A program made the translations under genes and the position numbers. This document shows positions 42,216 through 51,691 of a DNA stretch of 64,000 nt, piece by piece; positions within the stretch are counted from its first letter, which is position 1, and each line of letters starts with the position of its first letter. A model generated the notes under the pieces. It did no database searches and was not told the origin of the DNA. It worked only from the letters and a program-made list of their open reading frames with translations. The stretch comes from Cyclobacterium sp. 1_MG-2023 (GTDB lineage: Bacteria > Bacteroidota > Bacteroidia > Cytophagales > Cyclobacteriaceae). The stretch spans positions 1 to 64,000 of the forward strand of contig NZ_JAUOPC010000014.1 in NCBI RefSeq assembly GCF_030546805.1. The letters run 5' to 3'.

Positions 42216-42917
42216 TCACCTTGATTTTATCAATTTCGCAGGATTTCCCCCAACAATGCTGTAGGGTGGTACATCCTTGGTTACGATACTCCCAGCAGCG
42301 ACCACCGAGCCTTTCCCAACTGTCACACCTGCCAAAATTACAGCATTGGAAGCAATCCAACAGTCATCTTCAATCTTTACAAATGATCGCTTTACTCCTT
42401 GTTCAATCATGGGCAATTCAGCATCTGCAAAAATATGATTCTCTGCATAAATACTAACCCTAGGCGACATCATTACATTATCCCCTATTTCGATGTATCC
42501 CGAGCAACCAATGTACGCATAGGGACCTATACTTGAATTGTCCCCTACCTTTAGTCCCAGCCCAAGCTCACCTCCATATAGATTGGTGGGTCGAATAATG
42601 GCATAACTCCCTACAGTCACCTTGTCTCCGAAAACAATGCCTTTTTGGGAAAGACAATTTATTTCACAATGATCTTGGGCTACAAAATTTCGCCCAACTT
42701 TAAAGCTACCTGCTTGCCTTATGGTAACGCCCTTTCCCACCAATAACATCCCTTTTGAAGATCTCATACGTAGTCTCAAAAACAAACCTCGGAACCACCA
42801 TATCCCCATTCTCAGCAAAACCGAAAAGGTAGACGCTTTATCCCAACCGGGCCCAAACCGATCAGAAAAGTCCAATCCTGAAATCTTAGAAATAAATTTC
42901 CCGGGTAAGCTACTCAT
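42216..42917 (-). CDS. Acyltransferase with left-handed beta-helix (hexapeptide repeats)
   Basis: A 233-residue protein. Residues ~75-225 show hexapeptide repeats of the [LIV]-G-x4 type (IGDNVMMSPRVSIYAENH, VKIEDDCWIASNAVILAGVTVGKGSVVAAG, and the end SIVTKDVPPYSIVGGNPAKLIK), as in WcaF/maltose acetyltransferase-like enzymes. His in AENH is the likely catalytic base. It would O-acetylate a sugar of the exopolysaccharide. Its start overlaps the preceding glycosyltransferase stop by 8 bases. The N-terminal ~55 residues are an extension without a clear match. Confidence 0.9.
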   Translation of the reverse strand: MSSLPGKFISKISGLDFSDRFGPGWDKASTFSVLLRMGIWWFRGLFLRLRMRSSKGMLLVGKGVTIRQAGSFKVGRNFVAQDHCEINCLSQKGIVFGDKVTVGSYAIIRPTNLYGGELGLGLKVGDNSSIGPYAYIGCSGYIEIGDNVMMSPRVSIYAENHIFADAELPMIEQGVKRSFVKIEDDCWIASNAVILAGVTVGKGSVVAAGSIVTKDVPPYSIVGGNPAKLIKSR

Positions 42918-44040
42918 TGCTAATGCGATTAAAATAATCCGTCAAAGATAGTAAAAACTTCTGCCCTGTAAATAATGATAGCCGCTGATAGCCCAATTGC
43001 TTTAAAGATATGCTTAGTTGGGGATCCTCAGAGATTTTAAGCATAATGCTTGCAAAATCTTTTGCATCAAATCTTTCACTTACCAAAACAGCATCGCCTC
43101 CAATTTCTTGCAAGGCTCCTTGGGGACCAATCAACACAGGTAATCCATAAGAAAATGCCTCCAAAACCGGCAGTCCAAACCCCTCGTTTGTAGAAGGAAA
43201 AACATAGGCCTCAGCAAATTTATAGTAGGTAGAAAGCTGTTTATTGCTCAGATACCCCGTGAAAATAACCTTATCCTCTAATTGATGTTTTTTGACCACG
43301 GACAAAATCCCATCATAATCATCAAGTGCTGCCCTTGGCCCTCGTTGCCCTACTAAAACGAGTAAATAGTCAGCTTCTCTCCTTTCTAAAAAAATAGCAA
43401 AGGCTTCAATTAGCATCCGGAGATTTTTCCTCTTCTCCATCACCCCAACATGTAGGAAATAAGGCTTTGGAAGTGGCGATTGCTCAGTTTTACCCCGGTC
43501 TTTTATCTCTAGGTCCAAGCCGGTAGGTATTGCCGTAATTGGTGATGCTAAAAGATACTTAGCTACCGTTGTTTTGGCATAATGGCTAACTGTGATTACT
43601 TCGGTTCCTAAATTAACACTGGTCTGTAAAAGGAAAAGGTAAAACTTCCTCCATAACTTATTGTAATGTTCAGGAGTCTCCCAAAAAAATGCATCATGAA
43701 TTACCGACACCCGCTTCCCCCTGCTCCAGATTGGAGAAAGGATGTCAGGAGATAAAATAATATCCGCTTTGTACCAAATGGAAAGTAGAGGTAAAACAAA
43801 TAGTTTATGGGAAAAATAGCGCAATTGAAACCACCAATTTTTCCAACGCGCCGTCTTACCTTTAAACATTTTACTTTTATTGATACTTTCCTTGGAAGGG
43901 GTAACAATAAAAGTAAATGAATCACCCTTATACATTTCGATTTGATTCAGAAGGTTATCTGTATAAGTTTTTATACCCGTTTGCGCCAGGTGTTGAAAAA
44001 AAATATCAACAAGAACAACCTTCGTTTCTTTGTTTTTCAT
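42910..44040 (-). CDS. Glycosyltransferase family 4
   Basis: A 376-residue GT4 enzyme. The C-terminal domain has PKPYFLHVGVMEKRKNLRMLIEAF and AYVFPSTNEGFGLPVLEAFSYGLPVL with the conserved Glu pair. The middle VSVIHDAFFWETPEHY block is typical of mannosyl- or rhamnosyltransferase-like GT4s. The start overlaps the polymerase stop (ATGA), and the stop overlaps the acyltransferase start, so the three are translationally coupled. Confidence 0.93.
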   Translation of the reverse strand: MKNKETKVVLVDIFFQHLAQTGIKTYTDNLLNQIEMYKGDSFTFIVTPSKESINKSKMFKGKTARWKNWWFQLRYFSHKLFVLPLLSIWYKADIILSPDILSPIWSRGKRVSVIHDAFFWETPEHYNKLWRKFYLFLLQTSVNLGTEVITVSHYAKTTVAKYLLASPITAIPTGLDLEIKDRGKTEQSPLPKPYFLHVGVMEKRKNLRMLIEAFAIFLERREADYLLVLVGQRGPRAALDDYDGILSVVKKHQLEDKVIFTGYLSNKQLSTYYKFAEAYVFPSTNEGFGLPVLEAFSYGLPVLIGPQGALQEIGGDAVLVSERFDAKDFASIMLKISEDPQLSISLKQLGYQRLSLFTGQKFLLSLTDYFNRISNE

Positions 44041-45461
44041 GGTAGAGGTTGAGAAAGATTGACTGGAAAAGTTTCTCCCTCAGAAAATATTCTGTTGTAT
44101 TCTGCTAAGGTGTAGCCCATCATCCACCAAGTAGTCAAGGAAACATAGGTGTACAATTCTGCATTTGCTGTAAATAATGGAAGCAATAAACCGAATTTAG
44201 TAGCTGCCGTCACAAAAGCAATACGGGCTGTATTTCGGTTTCCAGTTTTTCTAAAAACTATTAAACTCTTGTAAATCCCAAACCCAAGTATTGCGATGTA
44301 TAAAAACATGCCAATTACTCCCAATTGAACGCCATAAATCAAAAATTGGTTTTCACCACCCACACGTACTTCATCGGTCACACTTCCAGTATTTCCACTC
44401 ATGGCTAGCCCTATCCCTTCAGGGTTGCTTATGATGGAATCCAATGCAAGAAACCACTCTACCAAATGACCTACACTAGAGGCATTTTGAAAAGTAAGCG
44501 TATCATAAATAAAATAATAAAACTCATCTGAGGCAAAAAACAAGACGTAAATACCAAAACAAACAAAAATCGCCAAGCCTAAGCCTAGTAGTTTATAAAG
44601 TCTAAATACCAAGGCAATAAAAACCAACATTACAAAGAAGGCTCCAAATGCTGCTCTAGAGGCTGTCATCATCAAACTTCCGAAAGCCGCCAACATCACA
44701 ATCACGTACAGCCAGCTCTCTTCTCTTTTTTTGCTAAAATACCAAATCAACCCTGTGGAAAATGCCAGCAAACAGGAGCTGGCAAGTTCTAAGGGATCAG
44801 AAAAGAAAGAGGCCAACCGCATGCCTGAAGTCTGCGTTTCAAAGGTCCAAGACAAACCGTAGTTACCTGTAGGCTCTATGCCGTTTACAGCAAAATTAAA
44901 TAATGCATAACCGGAAAATTGTTGAAAATGGAGGCCTAAAACTTTCTCTACAATATTTAAAAGGAATGCTGCAACTCCAATTAACATAATCAAGCCAAAA
45001 AGCCTGCTAATGGAGGCCGAACCTATACTTGAGTTTCTACCTAAAAAATAAAACAATGGAATTAATAGAATTCCTTTGAGATACAATAACTTGCTAAGAA
45101 AAGTCGCTTCTCCTAAGGGTAAAAATAAATACAGGGTGGACAAAGCAGTAAAAGCTATAAACAATTTGTCCACCAAATTAAGACGAATGGCGTAATTCCA
45201 AATATTCCTCTGGTAAAAGACAAACCCCAAGAGCGCTAAAAAAAGTATTAGTTCTTTAATGTACTGAAAAAACGCTACCGCCAACTCAGAGCCTGTGGTT
45301 TGGTAAACAATGCTGAGGATGGAGGTATAAAAGGGCAAATAAAGCACCATGAAGAATAAGATATAATCCCAGTCTCCCTTAAAGGCAATTTTCTCCACAG
45401 TGATAAATAGCAGTAGAAACACATAAACTACTACAATTATGAACAGTAGTAGCCCTATCAT
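44037..45461 (-). CDS. O-antigen/exopolysaccharide polymerase-like membrane protein (Wzy type)
   Basis: A 474-residue protein with about eleven hydrophobic helices and a large loop near residues 310-380, as in Wzy/O-antigen ligase proteins. Sequence conservation in this family is weak, so the call rests on topology, the EMBL-like MMTASRAAFGAFFVMLVF stretch near residue 270, and position between a flippase, glycosyltransferases and Wzz. It would join repeat units in the periplasmic leaflet. Overlapping ATGA joins connect it to both neighbours. Confidence 0.8.
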   Translation of the reverse strand: MIGLLLFIIVVVYVFLLLFITVEKIAFKGDWDYILFFMVLYLPFYTSILSIVYQTTGSELAVAFFQYIKELILFLALLGFVFYQRNIWNYAIRLNLVDKLFIAFTALSTLYLFLPLGEATFLSKLLYLKGILLIPLFYFLGRNSSIGSASISRLFGLIMLIGVAAFLLNIVEKVLGLHFQQFSGYALFNFAVNGIEPTGNYGLSWTFETQTSGMRLASFFSDPLELASSCLLAFSTGLIWYFSKKREESWLYVIVMLAAFGSLMMTASRAAFGAFFVMLVFIALVFRLYKLLGLGLAIFVCFGIYVLFFASDEFYYFIYDTLTFQNASSVGHLVEWFLALDSIISNPEGIGLAMSGNTGSVTDEVRVGGENQFLIYGVQLGVIGMFLYIAILGFGIYKSLIVFRKTGNRNTARIAFVTAATKFGLLLPLFTANAELYTYVSLTTWWMMGYTLAEYNRIFSEGETFPVNLSQPLP

Positions 45462-46363
45462 TTATTTATTCCCAATGGCGTTTTCAATCCTTCCTTTATT
45501 CCTTTTATCACTGCTTTACTTTTAGTGTGGCGACCTTTTAGTGTAAAATAAATTATAAATAGCGCAAATTTAGCAAAGTGGAATGGCCAGGCCAGCCATT
45601 GCTTGGGGCCAACACAGTATTTTCTGAGCTGAAAAACTTGGTTCCTTACATTTAGAAAATGAACTTTAGGGTCTAAAAATCCCTCCACTCCTTTGGTTTC
45701 GCTTTTTGAAGCGGCTCCGGCTTCATGGTAAATAATTGACTGGGGATGAACTTTTAATTCAAAACCTTGACTCCTCATCCGCAAAGACCAATCAACATCT
45801 TCAAAATAGGCAAAATAATTATGATCCAGCAAACCTATTGTTTCAAGTACGGTAGACCGAACCAAAATCGCACAACCACTAATCCAGTCTGTCAAATAAG
45901 GTTGATCACTTTCAATCTTATAATTTGTTTGTGAATAGCCCAACCAAGCGTGATAATCCCCCCCTGCATTCCAAATTTCATCCTTAGCCCCCAAATAGTA
46001 AATCAGGGGTTGTATCGCCGCCAATTTCTCAGAGGCCTTCATTTCTTCAATCAGTCGTTCCAAAAACCCCGGTAAGACTTGGGTATCGTTATTTAGCAAC
46101 AATACAAAAGCATAACCTTTTTTTATTGCATATTGGATTCCTCTATTATTTCCACCTGTAAAACCTTCATTTTCCTTATTCAGGATAAGGTGAGCTTTGG
46201 GAAATTGTTTTTTGATATTCGGGATTGAGCCATCGGTAGAGGCATTGTCCACAATAATTAGATCATCTTCCGAATAACCCGCCTCGAGCAGAGATTTTAT
46301 GCATAATTGGGTGTAATCCCAACCGTTCCAATTAAGAATAACTATGGCTACTGAATACTGCAC
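45458..46363 (-). CDS. Glycosyltransferase family 2 (rhamnosyltransferase-like)
   Basis: A 301-residue GT-A enzyme. VAIVILNWNGWDYTQLCIKS, IIVDNASTDGS and LLLNNDTQV give the GT2 nucleotide-sugar and metal sites. The DWISGCAILVRSTVLETIGLLDH and FAYFEDVDWSLRMRSQG blocks are typical of WcaA/rhamnosyltransferase-like GT2s. It starts at GTG (46361-46363) and overlaps the end of the flippase gene by 32 bases. The family's first strand begins right at this codon, so a later start would truncate the fold. Confidence 0.92.
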   Translation of the reverse strand: MQYSVAIVILNWNGWDYTQLCIKSLLEAGYSEDDLIIVDNASTDGSIPNIKKQFPKAHLILNKENEGFTGGNNRGIQYAIKKGYAFVLLLNNDTQVLPGFLERLIEEMKASEKLAAIQPLIYYLGAKDEIWNAGGDYHAWLGYSQTNYKIESDQPYLTDWISGCAILVRSTVLETIGLLDHNYFAYFEDVDWSLRMRSQGFELKVHPQSIIYHEAGAASKSETKGVEGFLDPKVHFLNVRNQVFQLRKYCVGPKQWLAWPFHFAKFALFIIYFTLKGRHTKSKAVIKGIKEGLKTPLGINK

Positions 46364-47645
46364 GATAAAATTGAGATACGGTGGTAGGCTCCTTTTTACT
46401 TAAAAGAAGGGTAGTAACAATAAATATAATTACCTCAGTAGAAATTAAAGCAATGGCAAGCCCCACTCCTCCATAAAATTCTGTAAGGAAAAAGGAAGCT
46501 CCCAACATATATACAGAAAAAAACCAGGTAGAGTGAAAAAGCACCTTCTTCTGTTCTGTCACCAAGATCATTAACATATTGCCCAAGTTTAGGCCTGAGG
46601 CCAAGGGTATAAACGATAAAATCTTTAGGAAAAGCACGGCATTGTCCAACGCTTCACCGGCTATAAGTTGAATAATAAAAGGTGCTGTGAATTGAACGCC
46701 AAGTATGATAATTAGGCCAACAGCTAAAGTTGCCAATTCTACTTTGGCGAGAAAAGAGAAAAACTTTCTCCTATCTTCATAATATAGAATGCTTGCTCTA
46801 GGGAAAACCGCCTGACTAATCAATACAGGGGCCATTCTTAAAACCATTGCTATTCGCTCCGCTATACTATATGGCCCCAAAACGGCCGCAGAAGCAAAAA
46901 AGCTTAGTATTATTAGTCCTCCATTAATGGCTATATGTGAGGCAAGGCTTGAAAGAAATAAAAGCAAGTTTGCTTTTAAAGACTGAATAATCCGATAAAA
47001 CTTAGGCCTTATCAGATGGATTTTCATTCCATGGTGAATAAAAATCAGCAAACCTATATTTCCTGCCAATGCCGTCAATCCAAGAAAAAAATTGGGCAAA
47101 TAACTGTCATTTGCGTTTTGTACCCACCAAATAATTAGCAGCAAATAAGTAAGTTTAGCTACCACATTAATAACAGAAACCCATTGCAAACGTTCTTTCC
47201 CTTGAAAGAACCAAATGCTGGCAGTGGCTTCACTAAACAATAAAACCGTGGACCACCATAAGATCAAGAAGAAATCTTCGAAGAAGCCAAATACAAAACC
47301 CAGCAATCCGAGTATAATAAGTGAAGTGAAGGCGAGGAAAAGCTTACTCCACAGAATTTCAGAAACCTTATGGCTTAAGGCAGATAAATTTCCTTGGTTG
47401 AGCGCAACACTTTTTGGGGCAGTTAAACTATAGCCAAAACCTACCAGAACATTCACTAATAAGATGACTGAAAAAGCCAAGTTGATTCGTCCAAACTCCT
47501 CTACCCCCACAGCCCGAATCAACACAGGCATCGCAATGATTGAAACCAGAATATTTGAGGACTGGATTAAGAATAAAAATATTAAATTTAATAAAGATTT
47601 ATGCCTTAATAAATGATAAAAAGGGAAAAGGGGCTTATCCGACAT
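46332..47645 (-). CDS. Lipid-linked repeat-unit flippase (Wzx/oligosaccharide transporter family)
   Basis: A 437-residue protein with about twelve hydrophobic helices, of the MOP/polysaccharide-synthesis transporter superfamily. The first helix (LIQSSNILVSIIAMPVLIRAVGVEEFGRINLAF) has the typical Wzx pattern. It would flip undecaprenyl-linked units across the inner membrane. It sits between Wzz and GT2 genes in the operon. Confidence 0.92.
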   Translation of the reverse strand: MSDKPLFPFYHLLRHKSLLNLIFLFLIQSSNILVSIIAMPVLIRAVGVEEFGRINLAFSVILLVNVLVGFGYSLTAPKSVALNQGNLSALSHKVSEILWSKLFLAFTSLIILGLLGFVFGFFEDFFLILWWSTVLLFSEATASIWFFQGKERLQWVSVINVVAKLTYLLLIIWWVQNANDSYLPNFFLGLTALAGNIGLLIFIHHGMKIHLIRPKFYRIIQSLKANLLLFLSSLASHIAINGGLIILSFFASAAVLGPYSIAERIAMVLRMAPVLISQAVFPRASILYYEDRRKFFSFLAKVELATLAVGLIIILGVQFTAPFIIQLIAGEALDNAVLFLKILSFIPLASGLNLGNMLMILVTEQKKVLFHSTWFFSVYMLGASFFLTEFYGGVGLAIALISTEVIIFIVTTLLLSKKEPTTVSQFYRAVFSSHSYS

Positions 47646-47660
47646 GTTTAAAAAGAATAC

Positions 47661-48743
47661 TCAAGATTTGAGATGTGTCACATACAAAGTGTTCAAGTAT
47701 ACCCAAACAAACCCTAAAACAAAGCATATAAATGCTCCAAGAACAATTCCTACTTTAAGTTTTATTTCAGCCCGCTCTAGCGGATACCGCGGTTGATCTA
47801 TTATTTGAATTAAAGGTGTATTGTTTCTGTCATTGATTTTAGCAATCTCAAGGTTTTTCACGATTTCCTCATAAACTGCGGCAGATGCCTGAATGTCTAC
47901 CTGAATACTTTTTGAGGGCACCATACCTTCTTGTAGCAATGGGTTGGGGTTTGGCACCCTATCCTGAAAATTAGCCAAGGCTTTTATTTTACTGTCCAAC
48001 ACTTTTCTAACACTATCAGATTGGTGTTGCAAAACCCGAACATTCTCTGAAGTTTTTTTAGTCTTAGCCTTAAGGTAAAATTCATTGACTGTAGCCACCA
48101 AATTCTTATTGAAGCTTTTTGAAAAGGCTTGGTCTTTACTGGCGATGGTCACTTTGATAATGTTAAGTTTTCGATCCGGTTTTTCTACCATTAGATTACT
48201 TTTCTTAATCTCCTTTACCACCTCTTTCAATACACTGTCTTGCTGAATAGAGAATTTGACCATTGGTAAGGAAAAATCAATCTTGCTGAAATCAACATCA
48301 TCCTCCCATTTTTCTTCCAATTCGTTAAAATTTATGTAACGATCTATCAGCAATTCACCGGAGTTTTGATTAGAAACAGAGTCAAAAGGTTTGAGTAAAG
48401 TTTTACTAAGCATGGACTCTGATTTATAAAGCTCCATAATATTGTCCCCGGTAAACAGCCCACTTTCTCCACCTATGGAACCAATGTTAATGCCTAACAT
48501 GGAGGCCAGGCCGGAAATATTTCCCATACCTCCCATTCCGGATTGTTCAAGCACAAAGGTGGTGTCAGCATGGTAAACAGGCTTTTTTAGCACAGATACA
48601 ATGGCTCCTAATACAGCACCTACGAGTGCAAAGGCCATCAATAACTTCCACTTTTTTTTGAACACAACAAACCAGCTTTGAAAGCGGAGCACCAACTCTT
48701 TAAGCGTGATTTTATCAGATAATATATGTTGATTCTCCCCCAT
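47661..48743 (-). CDS. Wzz-type chain length determinant protein
   Basis: A 360-residue inner-membrane protein with two membrane segments, near residues 33-55 (WKLLMAFALVGAVLGAIVSVL) and 330-352 (IVLGAFICFVLGFVWVY), enclosing a periplasmic helical region. The PRYPLERAEIKLK motif before the last helix is typical of Wzz/PCP proteins. No C-terminal tyrosine kinase domain is fused. It would set the length of the polymer. Its gene starts 2 bases after the SLBB protein gene ends. Confidence 0.92.
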   Translation of the reverse strand: MGENQHILSDKITLKELVLRFQSWFVVFKKKWKLLMAFALVGAVLGAIVSVLKKPVYHADTTFVLEQSGMGGMGNISGLASMLGINIGSIGGESGLFTGDNIMELYKSESMLSKTLLKPFDSVSNQNSGELLIDRYINFNELEEKWEDDVDFSKIDFSLPMVKFSIQQDSVLKEVVKEIKKSNLMVEKPDRKLNIIKVTIASKDQAFSKSFNKNLVATVNEFYLKAKTKKTSENVRVLQHQSDSVRKVLDSKIKALANFQDRVPNPNPLLQEGMVPSKSIQVDIQASAAVYEEIVKNLEIAKINDRNNTPLIQIIDQPRYPLERAEIKLKVGIVLGAFICFVLGFVWVYLNTLYVTHLKS

Positions 48744-48745
48744 AA

Positions 48746-51364
48746 TTAATTTATAATCTGAGTAATAAGAAAGGCTATTGTAGCTAAGCCGGTTGTTATA
48801 CCAACCAAATCACTTGGTCTTATAGGTATCCGCGGGCCTTTGGTGGGCACAATAATTTCGGAACCTGGCTCTATCTTTGGATAGGCATTGAAAAATAGAT
48901 AATTTTTTGTCCGGGCGACTTCCCCATTTGCATAAACCACATAAGTCCGCTTCCTTTTGGCTCTCACATTGAAACCTCCTGCTTTGTTGATATAATAGGG
49001 CAATCCTTTGAGGTTTTCATGACGGATAGTGGTGGGATAGATCACATCTCCCCTAAGCCTAACCGTTTGTAGTTTTCTGGGGACACTTAATATATCCCCT
49101 TCCTCCAAAATCAAATCATATTTGGAGCCCGGATTGTTCATGATGGACACCAAGTCAATGGCAACAGTCTCTGTTTCTCTTAATTGAATAGGATTCACCC
49201 CATCTCGAGAGGAAGAGATGTCATTAAACAATCGCTCTCTCGCTTCAACCACTGATTGATCTAGTCTTGCTTCAACAGAATCGCTCATTCCAAATAGGTA
49301 ATTACCAATCCTATCTATCATTTGCTTTTGGGATTCGGTAGGCTCCAAATTTTCCCGATTTAACCTTTGAAGCAGATTGAGCAAATTGTCCTTGCTTCTC
49401 GCCTTCTCGGATTGATTTTTATAAAATTCAGTCCTTCTTATCAAGGTTGCACCTTTCGGATAAGCAAATTCAGTCAGCCCACCTGATCTGGAAATTAAAC
49501 TGGAAATCCGCTCTTCTGCCTGACTAATGGCAAAGTTTCCGGGTGATTTAACCTGCCCTTCTATTTTCACCATTCTCTCTAAGCTAAAATTCGTTTTTCT
49601 TCGGACTGTCAAATGATCAAATGGAAGTAATACCTGTGGATTACTGCTTAGGCCAAGATCATTATCTAAAGCAACAGGGATAATATCTGCATAGGCTCTT
49701 CCGGCTTGATCTGATTTTCTCCTTGCGATCTCTACATCCTCTTTCGAAGCTGATTCTTTGAGCCCTCCGGCCATTAAAATCAAATCAGCAGGGGTCATGT
49801 TCTCAGAATATAGGTAAGTGCCCGGATTCAACACTTCGCCACTCACTTTCACATAAGTCTCCTCCTTTAAATCATATATGGAGGGGACATGAATGACATC
49901 CTCCCTTGAAATGGTCACATCGGTAGCTGTTCCTTTCATAATGGCTTCCAAATCTACTTGGATCAAGCGGGTACTTAAATCGGCCTTAGTTCTGAGAATA
50001 TTTACACGGTTAGTAAAAGCCTCTCCCTTCAAGCCTTCAGCTTTTTCTATCAACTTGGTAAGGGTTAGCCCTTGCTCAAAAGCATAGTTTCCGGGTCTAT
50101 AAACAGCTCCTTTCACCTGTACTCTATTGGTGTACCTATTCAAAATCTTTCCTATTGTATAATGATCCCCACCTTTTATAAGGAACATAGAAAATTGATC
50201 GCTGTAGACATCCGAGACTGCTTTCTCCTTATTGGTTACTCTGGTAACTCCTACTTTTTCTTTGAAAGCTATATCTGTAAATCCTCCGGCAAACTCAAGC
50301 ACATCAGCAAAAGTTTCATTTTCTTTCACTTCAAATACCTTGGGACGCTTCACTTCTCCCTCCAGACTTACCCTAGCCAAGTATGGAGGCACCAAGATGA
50401 TATCTTGATCCTGCAAGGTCATATTGACCCCCGGATCTCCATCAATTAAAAATGCATAAAGGTCAATCTCAGCAATTTCTTTTTGGTTTCTAATCAATTT
50501 CACTCTTCGCATACTACCATTAGTATTTGGCCCTCCGGCAGCATACAAGGCATTAAATACATTACTAAAAGCACTCAAAGTGAAAGTTCCGGGCAACCTT
50601 ACTTCCCCTACTAAATTTACTTTGATCGTTCTAATATTGCCCAAGGTAATTTGCAAAAAAGTATTGGGTTTGCTTCCTCTCAATCCCGTATAATATGTGG
50701 ACAGTCTATTCCGAATTACTTTGCTTGCATCCTCTATTGTCAGACCTGAAACACTTATAGGGCCAATATTTTCTAAAATGATTTGGCCTTCAGGAGTGAC
50801 CGATGTTTGGTAATAGGTTTCAGATTGTCCATATATATCAATATTTACCTCATCCCCGGGCCCTAAAATATAGTTTCTTGGGGTGGCAAGATTTAAATTG
50901 GGTTCAAAGGTTAACCTCCTGGTCTTGTTATAAAAAAGATCCATCCCGAAATAAGGTTGCTTATCTGAAGACAATTTATCTAAATCCGTCTGCGGTGAAA
51001 TCATTCCTTGAGTGATTTCATTGAACTCCATTTGCCTTCTAGGGCTTCTAGAGGGAGACTCCGAGGAATTCTTACCTTCATAAGAATTCATAAGAACCAA
51101 GCCATCCAATCGTTCCTTAAGCTTTTCGACTTCTGATGAGGGAAGCCCTCTAAGCTGAGCCATTTGCAGAAGCTCAGCTTCAGAAAAACCAGCTTCAGAT
51201 GCTCTATTGACCAATTGCTCCAATTGCTGGTCTGTCAAGTCATCCACATTTATTGAGGAAATGTCTTCCAATGACTGAGGTAATGCTAAATGAGATAACA
51301 TGACCAATAGAAAAAAAATCGCATAGTGGAACCAATGGTGGTTCACAAGTCTTTTAGAAATCAT
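48746..51364 (-). CDS. SLBB/Poly_export domain outer-membrane exporter (Wza-like, large form)
   Basis: An 872-residue exported protein. The ATG at 51362-51364 is chosen because it opens a signal peptide; a longer frame adds 16 odd residues. After a helical Q/L-rich stretch (~30-90) comes the polysaccharide export domain (ILGPGDEVNIDIYG...). Several SLBB domains then follow (LVGEVRLPGTFTL, LEGEVKRPKVFEV, VKGAVYRPGNYAFE, VSGEVLNPGTYLY, IEGQVKSPGNFAI), and a C-terminal hydrophobic segment (GITTGLATIAFLITQII). It would form the exit channel for the polymer. It is first in the operon. At about twice the size of Wza, it is typical of the Bacteroidetes form. Confidence 0.92.
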   Translation of the reverse strand: MISKRLVNHHWFHYAIFFLLVMLSHLALPQSLEDISSINVDDLTDQQLEQLVNRASEAGFSEAELLQMAQLRGLPSSEVEKLKERLDGLVLMNSYEGKNSSESPSRSPRRQMEFNEITQGMISPQTDLDKLSSDKQPYFGMDLFYNKTRRLTFEPNLNLATPRNYILGPGDEVNIDIYGQSETYYQTSVTPEGQIILENIGPISVSGLTIEDASKVIRNRLSTYYTGLRGSKPNTFLQITLGNIRTIKVNLVGEVRLPGTFTLSAFSNVFNALYAAGGPNTNGSMRRVKLIRNQKEIAEIDLYAFLIDGDPGVNMTLQDQDIILVPPYLARVSLEGEVKRPKVFEVKENETFADVLEFAGGFTDIAFKEKVGVTRVTNKEKAVSDVYSDQFSMFLIKGGDHYTIGKILNRYTNRVQVKGAVYRPGNYAFEQGLTLTKLIEKAEGLKGEAFTNRVNILRTKADLSTRLIQVDLEAIMKGTATDVTISREDVIHVPSIYDLKEETYVKVSGEVLNPGTYLYSENMTPADLILMAGGLKESASKEDVEIARRKSDQAGRAYADIIPVALDNDLGLSSNPQVLLPFDHLTVRRKTNFSLERMVKIEGQVKSPGNFAISQAEERISSLISRSGGLTEFAYPKGATLIRRTEFYKNQSEKARSKDNLLNLLQRLNRENLEPTESQKQMIDRIGNYLFGMSDSVEARLDQSVVEARERLFNDISSSRDGVNPIQLRETETVAIDLVSIMNNPGSKYDLILEEGDILSVPRKLQTVRLRGDVIYPTTIRHENLKGLPYYINKAGGFNVRAKRKRTYVVYANGEVARTKNYLFFNAYPKIEPGSEIIVPTKGPRIPIRPSDLVGITTGLATIAFLITQIIN

Positions 51365-51640
51365 ATCTAATATATTTTTGGTGGCTATACAGCTTCGCCA
51401 CATTACCCACACCTATTTATGACATGAATAATTAAGGTTATTCATAATTTTTACCGTAAAGCAACTGTAAAGATAATTATTCCTTGCTTTAAGGGACAAT
51501 CTTTGGGCATTAAAGGCATAATAATAAATATAAAATATCACTCTCCAAGTCAAAGAACTGAAACATCAGATTTTAAGATTGAAAAAGGCTTATAAAAAGC
51601 GGAGGGATAGTAAGCTTCAACTTGTGAAAAATTTACACAA
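51365..51640. other. Region upstream of the exopolysaccharide operon
   Basis: AT-rich intergenic DNA that should hold the operon promoter on the minus strand. I found no clear -33/-7 pair. No gene or strong hairpin apart from the terminator at 51641-51675. Confidence 0.4.
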
Positions 51641-51675
51641 AAAAAAGCCGAAACCTAGTGGCTCCGGCTTTTAAA
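51641..51675 (-). terminator. Terminator of the fasciclin gene
   Basis: Stem AAAAGCCG with CGGCTTTT around a 13-base loop, with a run of Ts on the minus strand. It follows the fasciclin stop by about 20 bases. Confidence 0.8.
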
Positions 51676-51691
51676 TAATCCAAATTCTATA

